A DNA stretch of 64,000 nt from assembly GCA_021014325.1 (NCBI GenBank), contig CM037461.1, forward strand, positions 5,113,501 through 5,177,500, in the 5' to 3' direction. Origin of the DNA: Plazaster borealis. Taxonomy: Eukaryota; Echinodermata; Asteroidea; Forcipulatida; Labidiasteridae. The position numbers and the translations under genes are program-made. The notes beneath the pieces were generated by a model. The model did no database searches and was not told the DNA's origin. It worked only from the letters and a program-made list of their open reading frames with translations. Shown piece after piece: positions 54,501 to 64,000 of this stretch (its first letter is position 1; each line of letters opens with the position of its first letter).

Positions 54501-54672
54501 GCGTGTTTTGGCGAAAACCAAAGGTACACCTTGCCTTTAAATAAATAAATAACTTTTTTTTAAATAAATTAGATGAAAGAAAAAAATTGTTTTTTAAATA
54601 AAAATAAACAGATAAACAAATTAAAACAATAAATAAATTAAAATAAAAAGGACTTTCTCTATCTCTCCACAG

Positions 54673-54885
54673 GATATTATTGATGTTTATGTAATCCGTC
54701 TGAATGGTATCAAGATCCACGCCCCTCTCCTACGCTTACAGTCCAACACCGAGATGCCGGTATACGCCATGGGTACCAACGAACACGAGACACCGTTCAC
54801 AATCGGTAACGTAGTACCAGGGCTGGAGTTTTACTGGACGGTTACCAACCCTGATGTGGTCAGTGTCGAGCCGGTGTTCCAACGG
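54673..54885 (+). CDS. NUP210: NUP210 exon 4 of 11
   Basis: Acceptor CTCCACAG, donor CGG|GTGAGT, 213 nt, phase 0 to 0. It encodes D-I-I-D-V-Y-V ... P-G-L-E-F-Y-W-T-V-T-N to V-F-Q-R. The M-P-V-Y and N-V-V-P-G-L-x-F-x-W motifs match the family. Confidence 0.95.
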
Positions 54886-54894
54886 GTGAGTGAT

Positions 54895-54975
54895 GTCACG
54901 TGTGGCACGTCCTGGCCGAGCGGTCTAGTGCAACGGACTCAAGTTCAGATGGCCTTGTCATCGGAGTCCAGTTCA
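54895..54975 (+). repeat. tRNA-like SINE head fragment at the exon 4 donor
   Basis: ACGTCCTGGCCGAGCGGTCT and GACTCAAGTTCAGATGG resemble SINE heads. It lies about 10 bp after the splice donor and lacks a body. Confidence 0.5.
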
Positions 54976-55297
54976 GTTCTTTAATTTTCTCCACACATAC
55001 AAAATATACAATAATATAATACATACAGTCACCTTATAAAGGGTTAAATAGCAGTAACAATAATAAAGTAATAATACATGTAAATACAATTATGAGGCAG
55101 ACAGTTCATATTCATAAGGAAGGAGGCCCTCAAAAAGCAATGCTTGTCTGGTAAGGACCCCCAGGAAAGTACATTTGTAACAAGATAGCCAACAAATCTA
55201 TGGAACAGGAAATATTAAACGAGGAGGACAGGAACAACACACAAGACATGACATTCACACAAACAGAGTCAATCTGTATTTCTTCATGTGTTTATAG

Positions 55298-55453
55298 CAA
55301 GGTGTATCAAGCCAGCCGGAGCATAACGTAGCCATGAGGGTCCACACACTTAATCCTGGAGAGGCTTCCCTGAAGCTGAGAGCCACGTTTCACCCCGCCA
55401 CCCCAACCCAGGCTATTACCACCAACATGCTGATAGATGAGATTCAGCTTCAG
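55298..55453 (+). CDS. NUP210: NUP210 exon 5 of 11
   Basis: Acceptor TTTATAG, donor CAG|GTAATA, 156 nt, phase 0 to 0. It encodes Q-G-V-S-S-Q-P-E-H-N to D-E-I-Q-L-Q. The donor runs straight into the ATT-type tail of a minus-strand SINE. Confidence 0.92.
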
Positions 55454-55780
55454 GTAATAATAATAAGACTGGGTTCTTATATAGCGCTTTATCACACCCA
55501 ATGGGCGTATCAAGGTGCTCAGTATTTTTTTCCTGCAATGTATGTGGAGCTACATTTTGAAGTATGAGACCTATTCATTTATAGCACCATGTAATGGTTT
55601 ACAATGTGCTGTGGCGCAAATATATGCTGCCGATCAGACCAGGAACACCGGGGCGAACCCCTTCTCTTTACGATAAGTGCACAGGGTTCTTTTACGTGCA
55701 TTACACAACACACGGAACCTACAGCTTTACGTCCAATCCGAAGAACGCAACAATAATGGTTAAGTGTCTTGCTTAAGGTA
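55453..55780 (-). repeat. tRNA-derived SINE body abutting the exon 5 donor
   Basis: Minus-strand copy without its tRNA head. Its AATAATAATAAG tail begins at the +3 position of the donor. Body blocks GGTTCGCCCCGGTGTTCC and CATTACATGGTGCTA are present. Confidence 0.8.
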
Positions 55781-57960
55781 CCCTCCTAATTCAATCCCTC
55801 TGTATGTGTTTCGTAATCGTTCTCTATCGATAGACAATGCATCACCGTTTTCACGAAATGGCGAATCTGCGCCACAGCTGAAACTCTGTGTTTAGAGAAA
55901 ATCATGTTTGAAGTTGAACAATTTTTTTCAAACTGCCATTTCAGAGATTGCTAAATTGTTTTTCTGTTTATTTTTACCACCAAAATAAAGCTGACTTCTT
56001 CAGACTGACAGAACTGTCAATATGTTTTCAATCTTGCAACTATTTTGATGAGTTATTAATTCCTAAACAATAAAAACAGTCATTGCTATTGATATTCACC
56101 GTTTTGTTAAAAGGCTCAACTTACAGTGGTCAACAGATTCGCCGGTTTGTGAAAATGCAAAAGTCATAACATGCATGTTTGGCACCGTGCCAGTGCTATG
56201 TATTTCAATGGATGAATTGGCTTGATTCGCCAATTTGTGAAAATGCATAATGGCAAATCCAGTGATTCATCGATCATACAAGTTAGTATATTTACAAAAC
56301 TAGTATGTATTAGGTTCCTGAAAATTGCTGAAAATGTTAACAGCAATGGTTACAGGGAATGATGTACCAAATTATTTGATTTTTGACACATTCGTTGGTT
56401 GGTGAAAATGGTGACGCACGCTCGTCAAAACAGGGAGCGTTTTTTGTTATTGCGCCCTCTGCCATTCGTCCTATGAAAGGCGTTTTTCGTTGTTTGTTAT
56501 TGCTGTTCTGGTAATAAAAACAACACCCTCTGCGTGGACGTCGCAACATGACAACGAGCAAATTGCTTCCTCCTTAAACTATATTTAATCCAAAAAAGTG
56601 TCATGGGATTGTTGACATCCAATTGTGGTATTTTTTGTAACCTATAAACACAGATATGTTGTTCTAATTAGTTTTAGTGTTGTTTGTATTTAAATTGGTC
56701 TCGGTCTACCCCCAGTCTTTGTTTTTCGTCTACAACATGCCTGGTTTGTCCTCACAAATCCATGATGGATGCTGCCCTGTTTGAAAAGTATTCATTGTAG
56801 GCTTTGAAGGTTTTTATTGGGTTGAGGGGCTAATATAAACAAACATTTAAAAGTTACATATAGGTCTAATTCCTGCGTCACCGCATTGGCCAATTTTATT
56901 TAGTTTTCCATATTGGTCGCCATAAGACTGTAGTAGTTGACTTCAGGCTCTGTACGTGTTGCACAATATATTGTGAAAAAAACAGGGAAAAAAGACCTTG
57001 AACTTTACTCGTATCAAAATGTATGAGTGCAGACCCGAAAGTGCCATCAAAGATCATCATTGTTATTGGACATTTGAGTCTTGTACATTGTCAAACTTTT
57101 TTTTTTAAGAGTTGTTGTGCATGTCTTTGCTTTGCATCTGAATTACTTTGTTCATTTATGCCCAAATGTTTAAAACGAGCGACCATAATTATCATTCATT
57201 CCCCTGAAAATACACATTTTGGCAATGAAACAATTCTACCATGCATTTGTTTACTTTTACCCTTGGCCTACATGTACACCTAAAACTACACGAATTATGA
57301 TGACTTTTGTAGCAATATAATATTAATTTTATGTAGGGGGATAATTGACTAATTAGGCCTAATTCACTGAATGGTGTTCACTAGGTGAACTAAAGACTGT
57401 TTGGATCAGTGTTTACTGTTTGTATGGCCATATCATCATTCCAGCGCTGCATGCATGCTATCTATAGGCTACACTCACACCTACTTTCAACAGTAAGTAG
57501 CTGCATATATAATGAGCGTTTCAAATACCGTGCGCCAGCATCCGTTATACGACCATACGACATAGTTACTCGGTGTGTGCTGCGCTCTGCGCTTAGAACT
57601 AGCTGCAACGGCTTTTCAAATACCGCACGCCCTTTGCTATTTTTAGACTCAGCTGGCTGGCGCAAAGCTGCATCCTCGCCTCGCACCCTTCGGCATTGTA
57701 AGAGCAGGGAAGGCCGGTTCAAAGGTGACTTATCGTGGCACGAATTTGTCAAGCTCGTTTGACGAGCGTGCGTCTTTAAAAGTTGTGTGATTTTCCCTTG
57801 TGCTAGGTGAAATAAAAAGTCCCCTTAAGGTGATCCCTCTGCTGCAATTTCCCAGGTTGTACCATAAATTTGAGTGTGATCCCTGGCTATAAGGCAGTTA
57901 CAGGTTGAATGGCTTCACTTCTGACTGGCACCCCCGAACAAACATATTGACAAAATAGGG
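55781..57960. other. NUP210 intron, no other gene recognised
   Basis: About 2.2 kb. A GC-richer stretch at 57,520-57,760 has AAATACCG twice and an open frame on each strand (117 and 96 codons) with no recognisable motif. Confidence 0.4.
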
Positions 57961-57974
57961 AGACCACCAAAATT

Positions 57975-58265
57975 ATGGCAAGATAGCTCAGTTGGTAGAG
58001 CACTGGCACATTTATTCAGAGGTCTCAGGTTCATGTCCCAGCTGTAGTAAATTGTTGAACCCAAAAAGAAAAAAAATACAAACTGCAAATAACTGTACAA
58101 TCGGGTACACAGGTTCAAGCTATTTTCCTAGGTTTATGCACAAACACGGCCTTATAACGCAGGACAAGTTGACTCTCAAAGACCTTGCCCCAAACCTGTG
58201 GAGTGCCAATAATTCCGGTTCAAGTCCCGCACTAGTCAATTTTTCTTTGTTCAACCCCAAATCAT
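57975..58265 (+). repeat. tRNA-derived SINE pieces in NUP210 intron
   Basis: 57,975-58,050: a tRNA-like head GGCAAGATAGCTCAGTTGG with GGTTCATGTCCCAGC. 58,205-58,262: a B box GGTTCAAGTCCCGC followed by TAGTCAATTTTTCTTTGTTC. The piece between looks like a second partial copy. Confidence 0.6.
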
Positions 58266-58297
58266 TTTAAAATGTGTACAATCATCTCTCTGAACAG

Positions 58298-58555
58298 GTG
58301 TTTGAGAAGCTCAAGCTGTCCAACTCCTGCCACGAGGAGCTGTTGATGACCCCCGACACCCACGTCCACATCAAAACCAACCGCGATGGCTCGGCCCGCA
58401 TGTCCTTCATCGTCTTGGCTACTGACCACGAGCCACTGCTGAAAGTAAACAGCCAGGGATTGGTGTCGGCCGGTGCCCGGACTGGTCAGGCATCGGTGCA
58501 GGTCACTGCGTATGAGAGCTTTGGAGTCAACCAGACGCTAGTCTTGTTGGTCAAG
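58298..58555 (+). CDS. NUP210: NUP210 exon 6 of 11
   Basis: Acceptor TGAACAG, donor AAG|GTGGGT, 258 nt, phase 0 to 0. It encodes V-F-E-K-L-K-L-S ... K-T-N-R-D-G-S ... S-F-G-V-N-Q-T-L, a bacterial-Ig-like (Big_2-type) unit and one of the best conserved parts of NUP210. N-Q-T is an N-glycosylation sequon, suitable for the lumenal location. Confidence 0.97.
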
Positions 58556-59423
58556 GTGGGTTTCTTGTTGAAGGTTCTGCTAACTTTAACTTCAACTTCA
58601 TCGCTCGCCACTCTCCACTGTGGCCGTGGTTGGATTCCTGGCTTAGGCCATAGAGTTGTTCGTTGGTTCTCTCCTGTGCCATGAGGGTTTTTCTCTGGGC
58701 CCTCCGGTTTTCCTTCCCTCTGGAAAAAATAAAACACTTTTGATATCAGGCTGTGCTCTGTAGTCGTATATGGGTTGATATGGCTGGCTGCCAAAGAAGC
58801 TCTTGCATGCCTGCGGCTCGAACATATTGTATCCACTTCCTTTGCAATTCAGCTTCTCAGCTGCGAGTAAGGATGATTAGCCTCCCTGATTATTATTATT
58901 GTTATTATTAATATAACCAGCAGTTTTTATTTAGATGATAATGCTTATCACAAAAGAATTAGATGTTTGCATTTGCTGAACAGTAAAGAATAAGTTCCCC
59001 GTAATTTCTGAGGCTTAAATGCAAGAAAATGCCTGCGGACTTATGGGACTTATTTAAATAAACTAATGTACACCTTGGTTACCTGGACACCTCTGCTGTA
59101 AGGGGCAAACACATCAAGCCAGTTTCAGGGTCCACGTCTACCTTTGCGTACAATGTATTAATTGAGAAGACGAGACTATAAACAAGTGCTGCGGACGGTG
59201 AACCTCGGAGAGTGCGGCTGATGAAGCCAGCTCAGTAGCTTTTTGTTACTCGCGTTCTGCCCCAAGAGTTTTGATGAATAGGAGAGTCTTCTAAATGCTA
59301 ATAAAGATCTTTATTAATGTACACCTGGCTGCGACTTTGGGCCATTCATCAAAATTAAAGGAGTATTTCACTACAGTTTGACCCAACCTTTAAGAATGCA
59401 ATTTTATCTCCTTGTACCTGTAG
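58556..59423. other. NUP210 intron, no other gene recognised
   Basis: A TTATTATTATTG-type microsatellite near 58,890. Near 58,590-58,740 is a stretch with GAACCAACGAACA-type SINE family C resemblance that is too decayed to call. Confidence 0.4.
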
Positions 59424-59599
59424 GTGAAGCCTGTGTCGTACATAGCTATCTATTCTGTCACCAATCTACTCACCACAAGAGCGGAGAAACTGACTGTGTT
59501 CCCAGTTGGCATGACGCTGTCCTTTGCGATCGCTTTCTATGACAACTTTGGCGATAAATTCGAAGCAACGAACACAGTACTGCAACATAGAATCAGCAG
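59424..59599 (+). CDS. NUP210: NUP210 exon 7 of 11
   Basis: Acceptor CCTGTAG, donor CAG|GTATTA (non-optimal), 176 nt, phase 0, leaving two bases (AG) for the next exon. It encodes V-K-P-V-S-Y ... V-P/F-P-V-G-M-T-L-S-F ... D-N-F-G-D-K-F to H-R-I-S-(R). Confidence 0.95.
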
Positions 59600-59689
59600 G
59601 TATTAAACAGCACACTCACAGATCCCGGTCATTTGATTGGTGGAACACACATCACATGTCATTCTTTATTTTGCCATGTATACTGCCGC

Positions 59690-59945
59690 GAGGCTCCAAA
59701 ATTTAATATAGGAGTCCTATATGGATAATTATGCTGCTGCAAGGCTCAAAAATTTAATATAGGAGTCCTTTATGGATAATTATGCCACTGCAAGGCTCAG
59801 CAATTTGATATAGGAGTCCTATATGGATAATTATGCTGACTGCAAGGCTCAAAAATTTGATATAGGAGTCCTATATGGATAATTATGCTGACGCAAGGCT
59901 CCAAAATTTAATATAGGAGTCCTATATGGATAATTATGCGATGCT
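59690..59945 (+). repeat. 51-bp tandem repeat, five units, in NUP210 intron
   Basis: The unit contains AAGGCTC, AAAATTTAATATAGGAGTCC and ATGGATAATTATGC. Spacings of the ATATAGG block are 51, 51, 52 and 51. A related single copy, inverted and palindromic, is at 15,509. Confidence 0.9.
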
Positions 59946-60428
59946 TCGCAGAGTCATTTCCAAAATAGTTGTTCCCCACCAGTTTCTCTAATCGAGGCAA
60001 GGTCGTGTCCAAGCAGACAAGGTTAGTGTTGGCAAGGAGTCAGCCATTTTGTTTAGAAGGGTTTTTTGAAGGATTTCCAGAGTGTGGGATGGACAAGTTT
60101 CTGTGTATATTTTGTGTTTATTGTGAACAAATTTCAAATGACAAGTATCTATGTGTGAGTTAAATACAGCAAATATAGAATGCATTTCGTTTGTGCATTG
60201 TTACAGAATACAGTCATGTGATTTTTCATGATTTTTCCTAATTTCAGGATTTCCTCAAAATCTCCTTGAGCCTTTAGATTTTCTTGAAAGAAGTAAAGCA
60301 TTCACCAACCTCTTTCTCCATAGTGTACGATCTTGCAGCGCCATTTTTTTCTTTCTCAGATTGCCTCGATAATAACCCCTGGGAGTGTGACTTTGAAATA
60401 TCCAACTATATATATTTTTTTTCAACAG

Positions 60429-60513
60429 ATTTGATATGTTGCGACTTCAGGCTGGACCAGACAATGGAACCTTTGTTGCCAGGGCAACCCATGCAGGGAG
60501 TACAATATTCAAG
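60429..60513 (+). CDS. NUP210: NUP210 exon 8 of 11
   Basis: Acceptor TTCAACAG, donor AAG|GTAAAC, 85 nt. The first base completes the Arg codon from exon 7. It encodes F-D-M-L-R-L ... P-D-N-G-T-F-V-A-R ... T-I-F-K; N-G-T is a sequon. Confidence 0.9.
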
Positions 60514-60824
60514 GTAAACTTTCTTCATGTCTGTCATGTCCTCCACTTTTAGCTAACACAAACAAATAACTTTGACTAGGACAGACGACTGTCAGACTGT
60601 ACTCCTTGATTTAGTGTCATATATCATGTTCTTGGACTGTATCTAAAACTACAATAATGTGCTGTCGACCTATGTGCACATGACCTTTGACATACTTGCA
60701 AATAGACTGGCTACAAGTCACTTGTAAACACAACACTGACTATTTTCTGAACGATAGACCCCTTGCATAAAGACCTGTCATTGGCGGAGAGTTGTGCATA
60801 GTGCGTACGCACTTGCTAATTTCC

Positions 60825-61150
60825 GAGCAGTTAAGATTACCATGCTCAAGCTCTGGTGTTTCTGAACAGCAGGGTGGGGGGGTTCGAGTCCTGGTCGTGG
60901 CACTTGTGTCTTTGACCAAGAGTTGCTTTGTCCATCGGATGTTATAGGCCTATAAGACGTAGGTCCCGTGCACTAGGGTTGGTAGTGCACATACAAGAAC
61001 CCAGAACACTTATCGTGGAAGAGTATGGGTTTACCCCATTGTGTCTGGTTCACATAGCAAGCACCCTTGTTTACATTTCCTCAAGCCTGCGAGCTACAGG
61101 GATTAAGTTCACTTTATGAGGCATCCTTGGTTTCATGACCTCAAATAATA
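60825..61150 (+). repeat. tRNA-derived SINE, variant B, in NUP210 intron
   Basis: Starts in the head (GCTCAAGCTCTGGTGTTTC), has GGTTCGAGTCCTGG and a GGTCCCGTGCACTAGG body, and ends GCATCCTTGGTTTCATGACC. Confidence 0.75.
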
Positions 61151-61502
61151 CAACAGTAATAATAGAAATGACCAAAAAAGGAAGAAAAACAAACAATACA
61201 ATTCTGAAGCTAAATATAAGCATATACAAATCACAGACTGAAACGCTGCCAATGTTTAAATGCAACAACCAGACAAGCAGATGACAGAGATTAAATGGCC
61301 CAGTCTTTGCCACAACTGCAGAAAATAATAACAATAATAATAATCATCATAATAATAATTGTATGACCTCAGCAGTGGCGGCCTGAGCAAGGGATCTATT
61401 CCAGACAGCAACCTCAAATTTATTTTACCATGTTTACCCAGAAAAATGTTATAATAACATATCGTAACTTAATCCGAGGCCTTGACCATATTTCTTGTTT
61501 AG

Positions 61503-61632
61503 GTTTGGGATAAGAACAGCCCCTGGATTGAGGACTACGTGAACATCCCCGTTGGCAGCGTGGTAGAGCCCAGTAAAGGGTTCACTGTTGGTGATGTGAT
61601 ATGCTTCAGGTCGCCACTATTAACAGGAGAGG
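61503..61632 (+). CDS. NUP210: NUP210 exon 9 of 11
   Basis: Acceptor TTGTTTAG, donor G|GTAGGT, 130 nt, phase 0, leaving one base. It encodes V-W-D-K-N-S-P-W ... P-S-K-G-F-T-V-G-D-V-I-C-F to T-G-E. The V-W-D and V-G-D-V-x-C motifs are conserved in the family. Confidence 0.96.
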
Positions 61633-61681
61633 GTAGGTCATTTCAGTAGAATTACAGATGAGAGAGATTAGTTGCATTAAT

Positions 61682-61985
61682 GGCAGAGCTGCCAACTCTC
61701 CCCGATTCTGCAGAAAGTTCCCTGAAAATAAACCAATCTTTCCATGTTCTGATGAACAAATTTGAAAATCTCCCTGATTATAGAAACCTTTCCCTCTTAT
61801 GTTGACTGTAGGCCTATTTCTAAATATCTCCCTGATTGTTGTATAAAATCTCCCTGATTGTTGTACAAAATCTCCCTGATTATTGAAACTTTGTCCCTAT
61901 TATGTTGAATGTAATTCTAAATATCTCCCTGATTGTTGTACAAAATCTCCTTGATTGCAAGACGCAAATGTTGGCAGCTTTGTAA
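61682..61985 (+). repeat. Degenerate tandem repeat (AATCTCCCTGATTGTTGTAC)
   Basis: CTCCCTGATT recurs at least six times at intervals near 22 bp, with a longer ~115 bp super-period (CCCT-TATGTTGA-TGTA). GAGCTGCCAACTCTCC and TGTTGGCAGCTTTG frame it as short inverted ends. Confidence 0.7.
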
Positions 61986-62159
61986 TGGTAAAATTTTCAG
62001 TTAGGGACCATTTCAATATTAGTCCAGGACAACCAGTGGATAAGTACCGTCCGGGACAATGTTGTTTAGCCCCCGTTAACTCACCTTGTTTAAAATTGGG
62101 TGTAGGAGGAACCATGGGAGAAGTTAACAGTTACATTTGTTTACAAACCGCAGCGATTA

Positions 62160-62314
62160 GGGGTGCGTTTTGGCGGCTGTAACCAATAATTGTTTCTGAC
62201 GTCATAACCAAAACGGTAACCGAGCTCACAACTCGGTTATCGTTCAGTCTGAACAGCAGAACCAACAACCAACAACCGAAACAGTTTTTGGTTACCGCCG
62301 CCAAAACGCACCCT
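62160..62314. repeat. Small MITE with ~26 bp terminal inverted repeats
   Basis: GGGTGCGTTTTGGCGGC at the left and GCCGCCAAAACGCACCC at the right are exact complements, extended by GTAACCAA/TTGGTTAC. Inside is a second hairpin, AACCGAG/CTCGGTT. It lies in the intron between exons 9 and 10; TAG on both sides may be the target duplication. Confidence 0.8.
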
Positions 62315-62592
62315 AGATCGCTATCTACTGGAAAACAAGCAGGGGGTCTCAGCGGGGTGCCTCAGCGGGGTGCATTGGCATAGGGCATTTCTTTAGTGCA
62401 TCGGAGAACTGTGTGCCTTTCAGCAAAACAATTTGACATCGGAGAATTGTTATCTGACTACCTGTCCAGGATTAATTTTGACAAGACCCCTTACAAACTT
62501 GAAAACAAACTTGAAAATATAATCCTACTGATTATCAGTTGCAGAGATGAGACTCCACTTCGTACAGGTTGAATTCAGTCAATCTTGAAATC

Positions 62593-62790
62593 TGGGTCTA
62601 ATTTCATAGAGCTGCTTAAGCAGAAAATATTGCTTAAAATGTTTCTGCTTATCAAAAATTAGCAGGGTACCGGTCACAGATTGTAGATGAGAAATGGCAT
62701 TTTGGCTGGTAACCTTATTCTAGTAAGCCTAATTTTGTTGTGCTTAGCTACTTTTTGTGCTTAAGCAGCTCTATGAAATTGGGCCCTGGC
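62593..62790. repeat. MITE family C, copy 4, in NUP210 intron
   Basis: AATTTCATAGAGCTGCTTAA and its complement, ending GGGCCCTGG. Confidence 0.8.
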
Positions 62791-62907
62791 ATCATCCAGT
62801 TTGAAAAAAAGACAAAGATCACATCGCCATTTTTCTAACGCTGAGCGCTTTGAGATGCCCCCGGGTGTGATAAAGCTACATGTATTACTATTATTATTGT
62901 TATGCAG

Positions 62908-63251
62908 TTAATGACTCTGATAATTAATGGCAATAAAAACTTACTTGGTAAGAAGTACATGTACAGCAGCTTTGGATAGAATAATGCATTTTGAGAAACG
63001 TTTCACTTCGAAGTACTGCGGTTTTGAAAAATGTATCCTTTTTTTATCCCCCAAAACATTTGAATCTGAGTAGAGTGTGTATTCCAATGCAGATTATTCT
63101 TCCTGTGTGGACATAACGGCTCAAAAAACGTTACCACCTTTTGAAATGAAATTTTCACTGGTTAGTTTTATGGTATATACATGTATCTACAACTATAGAG
63201 GTTTGAAACAAACAATAGGCTCCAATTACCAAAAACTGTACGATGCCTTCA
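62908..63251. repeat. MITE family B, copy B5, in NUP210 intron
   Basis: TAATGACTCTGATAATTAAT, GCAGCAGCTTTGGATAG and CACCTTTTGAAATGAAATT in order. The right end is CTGTACGATGCCTTCAA and the left terminal repeat is lost. It ends about 60 bp before the exon 10 acceptor. Confidence 0.7.
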
Positions 63252-63312
63252 AGCAGTTGGTTATGCCTGATGAAATATTTCATGAACCAATCACAATTGC
63301 TCTTTCATACAG

Positions 63313-63449
63313 GTCAGAGGGGATCCTGGAGGACCGCTGCAGACTCTGTGCTGCAATTGGACAGTGCCAGCGGTGTTGCCGTAGCAGCTAGACCAGGGCA
63401 TACCACGCTGAATCATGACATTGCCAATAATCTTGCCACTCATTCTGAG
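63313..63449 (+). CDS. NUP210: NUP210 exon 10 of 11
   Basis: Acceptor TCATACAG, donor GAG|GTGAGC, 137 nt. Two bases complete the Gly codon from exon 9, then Q-R-G-S-W-R-T ... L-Q-L-D-S-A-S-G-V-A-V-A-A to T-H-S-E. The G-x-W ... G-V-A-V-A pattern is typical of NUP210. Confidence 0.95.
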
Positions 63450-63635
63450 GTGAGCATCAAGGTGTACAGTTTGACTTCCAAAATGGAAGGGCGCGATCAT
63501 GTCCGAACGTGCGTTTCGCATTGTGCAAACTGTGTTTGAACACTTCTAGTCGTGTTTATATAACACGTTTAAACATGGCCACGTGATGTCCTCTCGACCA
63601 ATCAGATTGAATAAACTGTCCCAGTTATTTATGAA

Positions 63636-63835
63636 TAATGTTTAACATTTTGAGAAACAATTCTCTTCTAAGGAATGTGGTTTTAGAGAGAGAGATTCAA
63701 AAACATTTGAATCTGAGAAGCGTTTCATGCAGAAACATTTCTCAGATTGTGTATTCCAGTTACGGGTCATTTTGCCTGCGTGGACATAACCGCTCCAGAT
63801 TTTCAGCGATATCTCAAAAAAGTTTGTGTGTTCTA
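63636..63835. repeat. MITE family B, partial copy B6, in NUP210 intron
   Basis: TTTTGAGAAACAATTCTCTT, the central hairpin (AATCTGAGAAGCGTTTC ... TTTCTCAGATT) and GGACATAACCGCTCC. The right end is missing. Confidence 0.65.
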
Positions 63836-63926
63836 TGGGAAATCCTGTAGTTAGGCAGATTTGGGTTAAATAACCCGCCACGTTTTTTTTAATATACTAT
63901 GTTTTTCTCATTGTTCTCTTATTCAG

Positions 63927-64000
63927 GTGTATGTCCTACCAATCAATAAGATCAAGCTTGAGAAAGAGGCCGTTTCCTTTTTCACCACAGTTCCCCGGGA
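63927..64000 (+). CDS. NUP210: NUP210 exon 11 of 11, cut by the window end
   Basis: Acceptor TTATTCAG, phase 0. It encodes V-Y-V-L-P-I-N-K-I-K-L-E-K to V-P-R and continues past the window. No stop is reached. The C-terminal quarter, including the membrane segment, must lie further 3'. Confidence 0.88.
   Translation, partial: MYVLPINKIKLEKEAVSFFTTVPR

Noticed and set aside
57409..57762. 117-codon ORF with overlapping minus-strand ORF in a NUP210 intron
   Set aside because: No recognisable domain. It lies in a locally GC-richer stretch where open frames on both strands are expected by chance.
64..63990. CRISPR arrays, bacterial operons, riboswitches or prophage
   Set aside because: The direct repeats are minisatellites or transposons. 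The spliced exons, SINEs and MITEs show animal nuclear DNA.

Overview
The window is animal nuclear DNA. It has spliced genes with long, repeat-filled introns, tRNA-derived SINEs, LINE tails, hundreds-of-bp palindromic MITEs and a tyrosine-recombinase retrotransposon. No operons, bacterial promoters or CRISPR arrays are seen. The NUP210 exons, the rhodopsin-type receptor, the DIRS element and the SINE types suggest a marine invertebrate, most likely a deuterostome and perhaps an echinoderm. The species is not decided by what I can read.

Layout. (1) 1-16,000: no host gene recognised; LINE 3' ends, SINEs, several MITE families and a three-copy ~170 bp tandem repeat. (2) 16,004-16,984, minus strand: a single-exon class A-like GPCR with an unusual Tyr/Asp-rich N-terminus and degraded DRY and CWxP motifs. 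(3) 17,000-43,600: gene-poor repeat territory with a fold-back SINE pair inside a MITE, a 20-bp minisatellite inside a larger duplication, a dispersed 13-mer cluster (30,851-31,803) and fold-back elements. (4) 43,628-49,980: a structurally complete 6.35 kb DIRS-type retrotransposon. It has 143 bp inverted terminal repeats, a 98 bp internal complementary region equal to the reverse complement of the predicted circle junction, a gag-like region with a -1 frame break, an RT/RNase H/MTase-like ORF and a tyrosine recombinase ORF whose second catalytic Arg appears to be His. Its leader carries three tandem two-hairpin modules. (5) 52,690-64,000, plus strand: eleven exons of NUP210 (gp210), all with consensus splice sites and compatible phases (1,611 nt, 537 codons). 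They cover a middle lumenal part of the protein. The 5' exons were not found in the window, and the 3' end lies beyond it.

No functional link between the GPCR, the DIRS element and NUP210 is evident; they are neighbours. Most of the structure is layered transposition. MITEs sit end to end sharing one TTAA-containing junction, a MITE is split by the DIRS and other insertions, and SINEs fill the NUP210 introns, one directly against a splice donor. The items most worth checking are the DIRS leader hairpin array with covarying stems, the hammerhead-like cores in Penelope-like fragments, the covarying central palindrome of the main MITE family and the 13-mer cluster at 31 kb.
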